Below are positions 15,945 through 24,239 of a DNA stretch of 26,015 nucleotides, piece by piece (position 1 is the first letter of the stretch; each line of letters starts with the position of its first letter). This stretch comes from Treponema sp. Its GTDB lineage: Bacteria; Spirochaetota; Spirochaetia; Treponematales; Breznakiellaceae. The stretch covers positions 1 to 26,015 of the forward strand of contig JAISGE010000185.1 of assembly GCA_031263265.1 (NCBI GenBank), written 5' to 3'. The notes beneath the pieces are model-generated. The model ran no database searches. It worked only from the letters and a program-made list of their open reading frames with translations, and was not told the origin of the DNA. The translations under genes and the position numbers were made by a program.

Positions 15945-15971
15945 TCAAGAATCCGTTGTGGTGGCCGATAT
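15945..15971 (+). promoter_or_regulatory. Sigma-28-type promoter of the acidic protein/DUF115 operon
   Basis: TCAA (15945-15948), a 15-bp spacer and GCCGATAT (15964-15971) match TAAA-N15-GCCGATAA at 3 of 4 and 7 of 8 positions with exact spacing. The start of transcription would be near 15978, leaving a leader of about 40 bases with GGAG at 16009-16012 before the ATG at 16018. It lies in the 140-base gap between divergent genes. A sigma-28 origin would place the whole downstream operon in the flagellar late-gene regulon. Confidence 0.55.
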
Positions 15972-16017
15972 TAAGAGTTAATAGGATAACTAACGAGCTA
16001 GTCCTGCAGGAGCGGTG

Positions 16018-17409
16018 ATGATAGGTGAAAAGTCCACGGTAGACTATAACGGTGATCTTTCGGAAAAGGGTGGATCATCTCAGGAACTTGATGTCTATGG
16101 GGTATGGGTAAAAAGTGAACCTCAGACCATTTCAGACGGGATACCGGATATTGCTGATATGTTCAATCTCCCAGATGAAGCACTGGCTGAGGAACTTCTT
16201 GAACCAGATCCTTCCGCCAAACAGCAGGATTTTATCTATCCTCTAGAAAAAAGAGAAAAAAAAGAAAAGACAGGTGAGGGTTCGATTACCGAGAATTTAG
16301 ATGAGGATCATATCCGTAATGATGGGGTTACTGCTGACCTCGAGGATATTGTAATTGAAGATTTTCTTGACGCCTCACGTCCTGTGCTTGATTCAGCACC
16401 CCCTCAGGATTCAGATGCAACGTTTTCTCAAGAGGAAGCACCGGAGCACGTCCCGGTAGTTCATCAAACTATTCCCAGCCTAGACCAAGAGGCAGGGCAA
16501 TTGTTAAGAAACATTTTGGAAGAATTAACGTTGATACGGCATGAGGTATCCACGCTCAAAGAGCTTGTAAGCCGGCGGGAAACATCCCCAGAAGTCTTTG
16601 CGCCCAAGACTTCTGATCCTGGTGAGGCAGAGGATGAAAAGGTTATCATCACCGGGGATGAACTTACCAATATCTTCAAGGGCGCGAGTATTACGAAAGA
16701 TTTGATCCCTTCATATACCAATACCGCGGCTTTTGTCCAAAGGATCGAACTGACCGATGAAGAACCTGAGACTTTCTCTCAGAACGATACGTTTGAAATA
16801 GCTTTAATAGATGATCCTATCCTCTTGAAGAAAGACACTGGGAATGCAGAGAACCAAGGGACCTTACCTTATGAGGAGAGCGTGGATCTGGTTACCGAAA
16901 AACAGGTAAAAGCAGCGCCGGATGAGCTGGTCAATAAACCTGCGGTTAACATAAAAGCCGACAATTTCTTGATTGATGATTTATTGATCGAAAACGGGTC
17001 GATCAAGGATATACCCATTGAATTGAGTCCTGAGGATGAAGAAGAAATTGATCTTGCCTTCAATGCCCTTGAAGCGCTTATTGGTACTGAAGATGAAATC
17101 AACGACGAAACCAGGAGCGATGATGAGCCTCCAGATGACACCTTGGGAGGGATTGGCCAGGGAAGTACCTCAGACGCCGGCTTCACAGGTGAAGCGGATC
17201 CGCCGAATCAGGAGGAGCAGAACGAGCCAGCCGATGCAACCAGGACTACGAACCATAAGCTCATCAACTTGAAACAGGAAATAAAAAACGTTCTTTTGTT
17301 TATGGATCAGCTCTTAGAATCCCTGCCAGAGGATAAAGTCGGAGAATTTGCTGAATCCGACTATTTTGATACCTACAAAAAACTTTTTAATGAATTAGGG
17401 ATCGCCTAA
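16018..17409 (+). CDS. Acidic protein of unknown function, spirochaete type
   Basis: This soluble protein of about 463 residues is very rich in Asp and Glu and low in Cys and Trp. Most of it looks disordered. Two ordered-looking parts stand out: a short predicted coiled coil around residues 160-190 (LLRNILEELTLIRHEVSTLK) and a C-terminal block of about 50 residues (INLKQEIKNVLLFMDQLLES, then ESDYFDTYKKLFNELGIA), which resembles C-termini I associate with treponeme proteins. There is no signal peptide or membrane segment. A GTG lies at 16015, but GGAG is spaced five bases from the ATG at 16018. It is the first gene of a four-gene operon with one-base gaps. Function unknown; an adaptor or assembly role is a guess. 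Confidence 0.75.
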   Translation: MIGEKSTVDYNGDLSEKGGSSQELDVYGVWVKSEPQTISDGIPDIADMFNLPDEALAEELLEPDPSAKQQDFIYPLEKREKKEKTGEGSITENLDEDHIRNDGVTADLEDIVIEDFLDASRPVLDSAPPQDSDATFSQEEAPEHVPVVHQTIPSLDQEAGQLLRNILEELTLIRHEVSTLKELVSRRETSPEVFAPKTSDPGEAEDEKVIITGDELTNIFKGASITKDLIPSYTNTAAFVQRIELTDEEPETFSQNDTFEIALIDDPILLKKDTGNAENQGTLPYEESVDLVTEKQVKAAPDELVNKPAVNIKADNFLIDDLLIENGSIKDIPIELSPEDEEEIDLAFNALEALIGTEDEINDETRSDDEPPDDTLGGIGQGSTSDAGFTGEADPPNQEEQNEPADATRTTNHKLINLKQEIKNVLLFMDQLLESLPEDKVGEFAESDYFDTYKKLFNELGIA

Positions 17410-17410
17410 T

Positions 17411-18331
17411 ATGGGGCTTTTATATAAAGCCGCTTCTCAATATACCGTCAAACTAGATGATAAAGGGAAACTATTCCGGGATCGCATCTTGAGAATCGCC
17501 CAAAAAGGAGCTTCTCCCTATACGGTCTTGAGTCTGCTTAAAACCTATGGTTCGTTTCATTGCGGTATTTGCCTTCGTTTGATGGATGGGCTGTATACCG
17601 GTTACGCTTCAGTCGGCATGGGGATAGAAAAGACCGTTATACCGCTGGAACGGTTTCCCCCTGGTTTAAACAGGCTCATGCATCAAGAGAATCCGGCGCA
17701 GCGTATGCCCTACTACAACATCGGATCTCCGGTTATGCTCTCCATCAGTTCTATGGATCCTCAGGCCGTTATATGGGCCTTTCCGTTAGACGATGAGCAG
17801 CCCTGTTTGTCTATCCTGCTCTTAGCCGAGAAAGCCGTTCCCCACCCATCAGCAGTAGAGTCCGGGGATTTTCCGTTTAACCCGATCCTTATGGCCCGGA
17901 TCCTTATGGATATTAGGGTAGTGTTGCGTGCTCCTGACAAAGAGAACCGCCCTGAAAGCGCAAGCCCGGATAAAGTCTCTGAGCCTCGCGTCCTCAAGCC
18001 CCAAACACAGGCCATGAACCCCCCAGAAGCCCTTGGTATAGACCTTTACCGGGAGATCTGCCGATACTATGCCGGTACAACCCCGCAATCCCTGGTTCAA
18101 GGCATCCTGCTTGCCTTTTCAGGGGATATGGCCCAGGTTCTCCCGATGGTAGCCCCCTGGGCTTCCCTTATCCGCGTATCTGCCCGGTATCTTCTTGTGC
18201 TGTTTCAAAAGCCCTTGGACCGGGAATTACTTGCCCACCGGCTTTCAAACGGTCTGGGCCTCAGCACGGTCGTAAGCTTTGAGGCGGACACCCCTGAGGC
18301 GCTGTTGAGTTTGATAGGGCCATACCGCTAA
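17411..18331 (+). CDS. Conserved-looking protein of unknown function
   Basis: The 306-residue protein has no membrane segment or signal peptide. An N-terminal region (about residues 1-165) starts MGLLYKAASQYTVKLDDKGKL and contains a mixed hydrophobic pattern that could be a small sensory-type fold. A hydrophilic linker (about 175-205) is followed by a C-terminal helical region (about 208-306) with CRYYAGTTPQSLVQGILLAF. I do not recognise a named family. It begins one base after the acidic protein's stop and ends one base before the first DUF115 gene, so it belongs to the same operon and is probably translated by coupling. Codon use looks like its neighbours. It probably works with the DUF115 pair. 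Confidence 0.72.
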   Translation: MGLLYKAASQYTVKLDDKGKLFRDRILRIAQKGASPYTVLSLLKTYGSFHCGICLRLMDGLYTGYASVGMGIEKTVIPLERFPPGLNRLMHQENPAQRMPYYNIGSPVMLSISSMDPQAVIWAFPLDDEQPCLSILLLAEKAVPHPSAVESGDFPFNPILMARILMDIRVVLRAPDKENRPESASPDKVSEPRVLKPQTQAMNPPEALGIDLYREICRYYAGTTPQSLVQGILLAFSGDMAQVLPMVAPWASLIRVSARYLLVLFQKPLDRELLAHRLSNGLGLSTVVSFEADTPEALLSLIGPYR

Positions 18332-18332
18332 T

Positions 18333-19781
18333 ATGTCCCCCAGTCTGCACCATACCCTCCATTCCCGGTATAATCCTCAGAAGGAGGCGGAAAAATACCT
18401 CGCTTCCTTGGATTTACCGCTAGGTATTCGGTTCTTTATCCTCATAGAACCAGGCCGGGAATACCTGATCCCCCTGCTGTACCACAAGTTCCCGTTGGCG
18501 AAGATCATCGCCCTGCATCTTGATGCCCCCAGCCTTCCCACCGCTGCTGAGGAAATCCTAGTACAACGCTGGAGCCCTGAACAGGGCATCCCCTTGCAAA
18601 CTTTTCTGGAACAGGAGATCCCCGATACCTTAGCCGCGGCCATCCGTATCATCGAGTGGAGGCCCGCGCTGACTGCATACCGGGAAGAATACCGTAGGAT
18701 CCTTGCAGAAACCGTGGATTTCATCAAACGGATTGATGCGAATACGCGTACCACCTATGCCTTTGGCCGCCGGTGGTTCAGAAATTTTTTTAAGAATCTC
18801 CGGCTGATACACAGGGTTCTGGTACAGAATACAGCCGCGGCCTCGATACCGGTGATCGTAAGCGCCGCGGGGCCGAGCTTAGAAACCGCAATTCCTCTAA
18901 TCAAGGACTTGCAGTGCCAGAGTCCTCACCTCATTCTGGCGGTTTCTTCATCGGTGCAGGCCCTGCGGGGGCGGGGTATGGTTCCTGATGTGATCATTGC
19001 CACTGACGGCGGAGGCTGGGCCTGTTTCCATCTATACGAGTGCCTCCGGGGCATTGATCCGCACGCCCCTCTAGTGCTTGCGGCAAGTCTCAGCGCGGCG
19101 CTTCCCTCCCAATGCGAAGGACTCGTGCTCTTGCCTATAAGTGACGGGAGCCTCTGGCAGCAGCAGATCTTACAGAGCCTAGGACTCCCTTGTATCAGCC
19201 TTCCTCAACGGGGAACGGTCAGCGCTTCGGCCCTGGACTTGGCGCTCAGGTTAACCCAGGGGAAGATCTACCTCACCGGGATGGATCTTGCCCATAAGGA
19301 TATTAGAACCCATGCCCGGCCCTACAGTTTTGACCGGCTCCTCGAAGCAAAGGCTTCCCGGCTTAATCCTGGGTATACCCAACAGTTTACCCGTTCAAAG
19401 GCCATCCTAGACGGAGGGAGCCACGCTATTTATGCCGCATGGTTCAATCAACACGTACGAGCCTATCCAGAGCGGCTGTTCACCTTGGGAAGTAATAATC
19501 CGGTGTTTAATGCCCTCAACCCAAGGACCCTTCAGGAGCAAGCAGAACAGCCCCTGGTCTTGAGGGTTCAAACCATTCCGTGGCAGGATGATCCGGTTGA
19601 ACAGGCCGCCGCGCTGCTGCTCAAGGCCCTTGCTCACCCCCTCATCGGGGCAAGGATCCAGGAGGAATTAGGGTCTCTCCTGGCCCTTGAAGCGCCTAGA
19701 GAGACCCAGTGCGTCGAAACCCTCAGCACGCAGATCCTCAAGCTCATCGAACCCTATAGAAGAGCGCATAAAAATGGATAA
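18333..19781 (+). CDS. DUF115/MAF-type protein, first copy (MptE-like)
   Basis: The 482-residue protein carries the DUF115 (6-hydroxymethylpterin diphosphokinase MptE-like) core: GRRWFRNFFKNL at residues 145-156, VIVSAAGPSLE at 174-184, and DVIIATDGG near 219-227. Bacterial proteins with this core are motility accessory factors (MAF), many of which glycosylate flagellin with nonulosonic acids. Treponeme flagellar filament proteins are known to be glycosylated. No membrane segment is visible, so a cytoplasmic site is expected. It starts one base after the previous gene and overlaps the next by eight bases. It probably acts with its neighbour paralogue; glycosyl transfer is inferred, not shown. 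Confidence 0.85.
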   Translation: MSPSLHHTLHSRYNPQKEAEKYLASLDLPLGIRFFILIEPGREYLIPLLYHKFPLAKIIALHLDAPSLPTAAEEILVQRWSPEQGIPLQTFLEQEIPDTLAAAIRIIEWRPALTAYREEYRRILAETVDFIKRIDANTRTTYAFGRRWFRNFFKNLRLIHRVLVQNTAAASIPVIVSAAGPSLETAIPLIKDLQCQSPHLILAVSSSVQALRGRGMVPDVIIATDGGGWACFHLYECLRGIDPHAPLVLAASLSAALPSQCEGLVLLPISDGSLWQQQILQSLGLPCISLPQRGTVSASALDLALRLTQGKIYLTGMDLAHKDIRTHARPYSFDRLLEAKASRLNPGYTQQFTRSKAILDGGSHAIYAAWFNQHVRAYPERLFTLGSNNPVFNALNPRTLQEQAEQPLVLRVQTIPWQDDPVEQAAALLLKALAHPLIGARIQEELGSLLALEAPRETQCVETLSTQILKLIEPYRRAHKNG

Positions 19782-21447
19782 GCCAGGGTTTCTCACGGCT
19801 AATCTGCGGGCCTTGGCTGAGGCTGATCCGGAACTTGCTGCCCGGCTTAGCACAGCCAGAACCAAGACGCATCGTTACCAGTTTCTCTGTTCCCGTTCAG
19901 GCTCCCTCATCCCGGCCATAAGGGATCCCGCAGGGAAAGCCCATCCTTTACACTCCCTGGTGGATCCGGTACGGGAAGGGAGCAGGCTCATCAGTACGGT
20001 CAAAGATGCGGGGTTCTTGGTTTTTTTTGGCTTAGGCGGAGGATTTGCCCTTGCCGCGGCCCTGGAACGGGAAGATATTCAGTACGTCTTGGTCATAGAC
20101 TACGATATGCCGAGCATCGGGGAATTACTCGATTCCAAACCATACCACGGCATCTTGGAGGATCCCCGGGTGCATATCCTGGTGGATCCCAGCCCTGAGT
20201 TGATTGAAGGGTATATCCTCGAGCGCTATCAGCCGGTCTTATACCGGGGTATCCAGGTCATACCCCTGCGAACGAGGATCGACGCGGAACCTGAGCCATT
20301 CAGCGCGGCGGCTCAGGGGATTAACGCTGCCATAGCGCATATTACCGGGGATCATTCGGTACAAGCGCATTTTGGGGCACGGTGGTTTTCTAATATCCTG
20401 CGGAACCTCCTCAGCGCAAAACCTGCGACAGCTCCGTTTCCCCGGATTAATCAGGCGGCGATCTGCGCTGCCGGACCTTCCTTAGACGTGCAGCTTCCCC
20501 TCCTGGCCAGGAAGCGGCACGATTGCTTCCTCATTGCTACAGACACAAGCCTCCCTAGCCTGCTTCATGCAGGGCTTGAACCAGATGCGGTGGTTTCCAT
20601 TGATTGTCAGCACATCAGCTATTACCATTTCATGCAAGGACTCCCCAGGCACATACCCCTCTACCTTGACTTGGCAAGCCCGCCGGTGGTGGCCTCCCAA
20701 ACCCAGAAGCCCCGGTTCTTCTCCGGGGGGCATCCGCTGACCCGGTACGTTGCCCAGTATTGGCAGCCCCTGGTTTTGGTAGATACCTCGGGGGGTAATG
20801 TAACCTATGCGGCGGTGTCCCTAGCGGATTGCCTGGGTGCGGAACAAGTGGAACTCTACGGCGCAGACTTTGCCTATCCTCTAGGACGCAGCTATGCCCG
20901 GGGAACCTACCTGTCCCCCTTTTTTGATGCCCGGCAAACCCGTTTTACGCCTCTGGAAGCATTATGGTCGACATTCTTGTACCGAAACCCTGAGCTTAAA
21001 CGGATACAGCGGGGGGATGACTGGTATTATGAGACCCCGACCTTAAGCCGCTACCGCAGGCTGCTGGAAGAAAAAACCGCCTCCCTGCACGCCCGGGTCA
21101 TATCCATAGCAGGCATGACCGCGCCCCTGCATATCAGGAAACAGCAGAAAACCCGTTCCTCAAGCCCGTGTATGAGCTTTGGTGAGCCGGGGATAGCGGC
21201 CCGGGACTTCATCGCGGGGTATCGGGAAGCAATCCGCGCGCTTCCGCGGCTGCAGGGAACGGTTCAGGGGTATCTGCAGGGGCTTAGTGCAGCCCAAGGC
21301 TGCATCCTTACCACCCTGCTCCCCTTGGCTGCAACGCTACAGTACCGTTCACCCTCCCTGGGTACCGGGGAACTGCTTGAAACGGTCCGTACCTTTTGCT
21401 TAAACAAAATCGATACCCTCTTAGGGTCCGAGCAAGTCGTTCCATAG
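19774..21447 (+). CDS. DUF115/MAF-type protein, second copy
   Basis: The 557-residue protein is a paralogue of the preceding gene product. It shares GARWFSNILRNL at residues 201-212, CAAGPSLD at 231-238 and AVVSIDCQH at 272-280. It has a longer N-terminal part with a glycine-rich VFFGLGGGFALAAALE (about 83-98) followed by YVLVIDYD, resembling the extra Rossmann-like domain of full-length MAF proteins. The open frame reaches a TTG at 19687, but that overlaps 95 bases of the upstream gene. The ATG at 19774 contains the upstream stop (ATGGATAA), giving an eight-base overlap that fits the operon. Role in flagellin or surface glycosylation is inferred. Confidence 0.87.
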   Translation: MDKPGFLTANLRALAEADPELAARLSTARTKTHRYQFLCSRSGSLIPAIRDPAGKAHPLHSLVDPVREGSRLISTVKDAGFLVFFGLGGGFALAAALEREDIQYVLVIDYDMPSIGELLDSKPYHGILEDPRVHILVDPSPELIEGYILERYQPVLYRGIQVIPLRTRIDAEPEPFSAAAQGINAAIAHITGDHSVQAHFGARWFSNILRNLLSAKPATAPFPRINQAAICAAGPSLDVQLPLLARKRHDCFLIATDTSLPSLLHAGLEPDAVVSIDCQHISYYHFMQGLPRHIPLYLDLASPPVVASQTQKPRFFSGGHPLTRYVAQYWQPLVLVDTSGGNVTYAAVSLADCLGAEQVELYGADFAYPLGRSYARGTYLSPFFDARQTRFTPLEALWSTFLYRNPELKRIQRGDDWYYETPTLSRYRRLLEEKTASLHARVISIAGMTAPLHIRKQQKTRSSSPCMSFGEPGIAARDFIAGYREAIRALPRLQGTVQGYLQGLSAAQGCILTTLLPLAATLQYRSPSLGTGELLETVRTFCLNKIDTLLGSEQVVP

Positions 21448-21515
21448 TTTCTCTAAACCTCCCTATTTTTTTCTATTGCGGTTTATACTATGTTATGTAT
21501 GAAGGTAGGAAAAGT

Positions 21516-22061
21516 ATGATGCATGGGTTAATCCATCTGTATATTGGAGACGGGAAAGGCAAGACCACCGCAGCGGTGGGCTTATCGGTCAGGGCCGCAG
21601 GAAGGGACAAGCAGGTGCTCTTTGCCCAGTTTTTAAAGAGCAGCCCCACCGGGGAGTTAAGGTCCCTGGAAAAGCTCGGGGTCAGGGTAATCCGTTCAAC
21701 CCTGGTCTTGGGTTTCACCCATCAGATGGATGAGGAAACCAAGGCCCGGTGCAAGGCTGAACAAGCGCAGATCTTCCGTGGGATTAGAGCGGCCCTTGTC
21801 CCGGAAACAAGGGATACCACCATCAACAAGCTGGCTCTGGTGGTCTTAGACGAAGTACTGGATGCGCTTACTACAGGGATGCTTGCCGAAGAGGAGCTGC
21901 GTTCTCTGGTAGAAACCAAGCCCCCGGAACTGGAACTGGTACTCACCGGACGGAACCCCCCTGCGTGGCTCCTGGATGCAGCGGATTATGTTTCGGAAAT
22001 CAGGAAGCTTAAACATCCCTATGACCGCGGTATTCCTGCCCGGATTGGTATCGAGTGCTGA
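21516..22061 (+). CDS. cobO: Corrinoid adenosyltransferase (CobA/CobO/BtuR type)
   Basis: The 181-residue protein transfers adenosine from ATP to cob(I)alamin-type corrinoids. The P-loop GDGKGKTTAAVG at residues 11-22 is diagnostic of the family, and LVVLDEVLDAL about 110 residues in is the conserved acidic motif. Length is close to the usual 170-200. The open frame extends back to 21396 but overlaps the DUF115 gene. AGGA (21507-21510) with five bases of spacing supports the ATG at 21516, and the second ATG at 21519 is also possible. A TATACT sits at 21484-21489 but has no clear -35. No cobalamin riboswitch is visible in the leader. It converges with the FmdE gene, seven bases apart. Confidence 0.93.
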   Translation: MMHGLIHLYIGDGKGKTTAAVGLSVRAAGRDKQVLFAQFLKSSPTGELRSLEKLGVRVIRSTLVLGFTHQMDEETKARCKAEQAQIFRGIRAALVPETRDTTINKLALVVLDEVLDALTTGMLAEEELRSLVETKPPELELVLTGRNPPAWLLDAADYVSEIRKLKHPYDRGIPARIGIEC

Positions 22062-22068
22062 ACGTTCC

Positions 22069-22593
22069 TTACCAGCCCCGTTGGTATTCCTTAAAACAGT
22101 CAAGACAGACCTTTTTGCCTGCCTGGAACCGGATCTTATGCTCCGGTGCCAATTCACCGCAGACTTCACAGGGGAGAGAAGCAAACAAACGGGCCTGTTC
22201 CGGGGCTTGTATCGTCACTTCCCGGCATTGGAAAAGCTCATCCACCGGGGCATTAAGCAGATAGTCTTGATACGCGGACCGCTCCATACCCTTATGTTGC
22301 CCCTTGAAATAGAAGCGCATGGCTTTGCCCGTATTCCTGTGGATAAACGTAAAAGCATGTTTTCCCGTATCGCGGTAGATGAGGTTCCCCTTTCCCAAGG
22401 TACAGCTCATAATCGCCTGTATCGCATCTACCCCGCACGCGTCGTTTTCGGTGATACAGATCAGCTCTTCGTCAAAAGCCGGACTCACCCCAAGCTTCTC
22501 CACCGCGGCTTCACAGACCTTAACCCCGATAGCAAGACCAGGACATGCATGCCCATGAAAAGCCCGTGCCTTATCCCAATACCCTTGATTCAT
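22069..22593 (-). CDS. FmdE-family protein with C-terminal zinc finger
   Basis: The 174-residue protein matches formylmethanofuran dehydrogenase subunit E-type proteins. It has HGHACPGLAIG at residues 13-23, the core ENDACGVDAIQAIMSCTLGK at 49-68, and YRDTGKHAFTFI. A C-terminal zinc-finger-like motif has Cys142, Cys145, Cys163 and Cys166. In bacteria this family occurs without formylmethanofuran dehydrogenase and its role is unsettled; metal or cofactor handling is the usual suggestion. The start has GGGG five bases upstream. It is second in a two-gene minus-strand unit with the small membrane protein and converges with cobO. Confidence 0.88.
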   Translation of the reverse strand: MNQGYWDKARAFHGHACPGLAIGVKVCEAAVEKLGVSPAFDEELICITENDACGVDAIQAIMSCTLGKGNLIYRDTGKHAFTFIHRNTGKAMRFYFKGQHKGMERSAYQDYLLNAPVDELFQCREVTIQAPEQARLFASLPCEVCGELAPEHKIRFQAGKKVCLDCFKEYQRGW

Positions 22594-22601
22594 ATTTTCC
22601 C

Positions 22602-22829
22602 CTATTTTTCCTTCGCAAATTCATCTTCCTCTTGATCAGGAGCAGCCTTCTTTTCTTTTTTTGGTTTAGGCTTTAACTTTGATTTCGCCTTGACAACCTT
22701 GAAGGTATGCCGGAATCGGACTACATAGGAAACCAGAGAAAAATAGGCAATCAAGACCAAGGTTACTCCCACTACCTGCCACGAGGTAATGATCTGAACC
22801 AGAAGGTTTTTAAGTTCATTTGAAATCAT
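22602..22829 (-). CDS. Small single-pass membrane protein of unknown function
   Basis: The 75-residue protein has a short N-terminal part, one membrane helix at about residues 18-38 (VVGVTLVLIAYFSLVSYVV), and a strongly basic then acidic hydrophilic tail (KPKPKKEKKAAPDQEEDEFA). AAGGAG seven bases before the ATG supports translation. It lies eight bases upstream of the FmdE gene on the same strand, so they are probably cotranscribed. I do not recognise a family. A weak promoter, TTGTAA-17-TATGTA on the minus strand, lies upstream within a short direct repeat (ACATACTA twice near 22852-22867). Confidence 0.65.
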   Translation of the reverse strand: MISNELKNLLVQIITSWQVVGVTLVLIAYFSLVSYVVRFRHTFKVVKAKSKLKPKPKKEKKAAPDQEEDEFAKEK

Positions 22830-22939
22830 GACTATACTCCTTACTAGTACTTACATACTAACATACTAACCCAATTACAATGGTATAAACCACAATTTCA
22901 GGCAGTATATTTATCCTTAAAAGGTCTGGAAGTTCCGCT

Positions 22940-23551
22940 ATGGAGTATATATACTATGGTATGTTTACCATCATTCCCTGTGCCGCAGGTTGCGGCCGTA
23001 CTGCCATTACCGGATCCCAGATTTGCGCAGTTCATGCAGCGAATCCGGAAACAGAAGCTTCTCGAATTGTGGACCAGATTCAAAAGCAAAAGACCGTTAA
23101 AGACCTCAATGCCCCGGGTTTACACTTTAAGCATGCAGATTTCTCGGAACGTCGTTTTTATGGATGCAATTTCAAGGGCTCCTCCTTTATGGGGTGCATC
23201 TTTACCGGGGCTTTGATGCGGATGGTTTTTTTCGATTTTGCCAGCTTCCTTGACTGCGATTTTACGCAAAGCGACCTGCAATTTTTATCTTTTGCAGGAT
23301 CCAGAATACATAATTGCACCTTTGAAGGCTCAGAACTGGTACATATCAATTATAGCGGTACCCACATTACCCAATGTACCTTTAACAACTCTAATCTCTA
23401 TAACAGCCGTTTTATCAATGCAACTATTGAATATTCCGATTTTATCAACTGCAATACCAAACGGGTCAATTTCATTAAGGCTCGGCGTGAAGGGGTTTCC
23501 TTTAAGGCTTCAAACACCGCGGAAGCGGTATTTGAACTAGATACGTACTAA
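22940..23551 (+). CDS. Pentapeptide-repeat protein with cysteine-rich N-terminus
   Basis: The 203-residue protein has an N-terminal segment with a possible metal site (Cys14, Cys18, Cys29 and His32 in CAAGCGRTAITGSQICAVH). From about residue 62 it carries a run of degenerate A(D/N)LXX-type pentapeptides such as ADFSE, CNFKG, SSFMG, CDFTQ, SDLQF and SNLYN, up to about residue 195. Such repeats fold into a right-handed beta helix. Some bind topoisomerases, but no specific role can be assigned here. The ATG at 22940 has GGAAG about seven bases upstream; the ATG at 22961 would remove seven residues. It has no clear operon partner, although the MBL gene follows 37 bases later. Confidence 0.8.
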   Translation: MEYIYYGMFTIIPCAAGCGRTAITGSQICAVHAANPETEASRIVDQIQKQKTVKDLNAPGLHFKHADFSERRFYGCNFKGSSFMGCIFTGALMRMVFFDFASFLDCDFTQSDLQFLSFAGSRIHNCTFEGSELVHINYSGTHITQCTFNNSNLYNSRFINATIEYSDFINCNTKRVNFIKARREGVSFKASNTAEAVFELDTY

Positions 23552-23588
23552 GCAGCATCAGCTTTGATGGTATGCTAAGGATAGGGCT

Positions 23589-24239
23589 ATGAAATTATTT
23601 TTTCATTATTGTCCGGTGAGTTTCAGTAATTGTTACGTGTTAGGAACTGAATTTTCCCCTGAAGAGGCGCTTCCCGGTACACCGCCCCATAAGCCAGCGC
23701 ACCGGAAGGCAGTGCTCATCGACCCCGGTTATATGGACGAAGCCATAGTCAATTTTATAGAAAATAGCGAGTATCATTTGCTGGCCGTGCTTATTACCCA
23801 TGACCATGCGAATCATGTGCGGGGTTTACAGACCCTCAAGCGAATATACGATGCGGATATTTATGCGGTGAACCCGCTCGTTTTGGATTATAAGACCATC
23901 CTGGTACGGGATCGGGATATATGCCGGATAGGACCGTTCCGGTTTGAGGTCATTTCAGTACCTGGTCATTCCCCGGATTCTGCGGTCTTTAAGATCGATA
24001 ACCTGCTTTTTACCGGAGACGCCCTGAGCGCAGGTCTTGTAGGCCGGACCGTCAGCACGTACGGCGCTGCAACCCAGATGACCGCTCTCCAGAGCAAGAT
24101 CCTCTCGCTGCCCGGGGATTTTACGATATTACCTGGTCATGGCCCGCCCTCTTCTTTGGAGGCTGAACAGCGGTTTAACGCAGGGGTCCAGCTCTATGAA
24201 CAAAGCAAGAACCAACGCCGGGTGTTTACCGTTGAGTAA
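23589..24239 (+). CDS. Metallo-beta-lactamase-fold hydrolase, glyoxalase II-like
   Basis: The 216-residue protein has the MBL metal-site pattern: HDHANH at residues 71-76, GHSPDS at 127-132, the bridging Asp144 in FTGDALSAG, and GHGPPS at 183-188. Asn75 replaces the Asp of HxHxDH that normally binds the second metal, so the enzyme may use one metal or a rearranged site. There is no signal peptide, which points to a cytoplasmic hydrolase. AAGGATAGG before the ATG is the likely ribosome binding site. Its last 14 bases overlap the convergent ddl gene. The substrate is unknown. Confidence 0.9.
   Translation: MKLFFHYCPVSFSNCYVLGTEFSPEEALPGTPPHKPAHRKAVLIDPGYMDEAIVNFIENSEYHLLAVLITHDHANHVRGLQTLKRIYDADIYAVNPLVLDYKTILVRDRDICRIGPFRFEVISVPGHSPDSAVFKIDNLLFTGDALSAGLVGRTVSTYGAATQMTALQSKILSLPGDFTILPGHGPPSSLEAEQRFNAGVQLYEQSKNQRRVFTVE

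Noticed and set aside
15895..15965. tRNA-like GC-rich stretch before the sigma-28-type site
   Set aside because: No cloverleaf with anticodon and TPsiC arms can be drawn.
19687..19773. Extended N-terminus of the second DUF115 protein from a TTG
   Set aside because: It overlaps the previous gene by 95 bases and is Ser/Arg-rich; the ATG at 19774 with stop overlap is a typical operon junction.
21448..21515. Cobalamin riboswitch before the corrinoid adenosyltransferase gene
   Set aside because: The gap is under 70 bases and contains no B12-box-like sequence, so it is too short for this riboswitch class.
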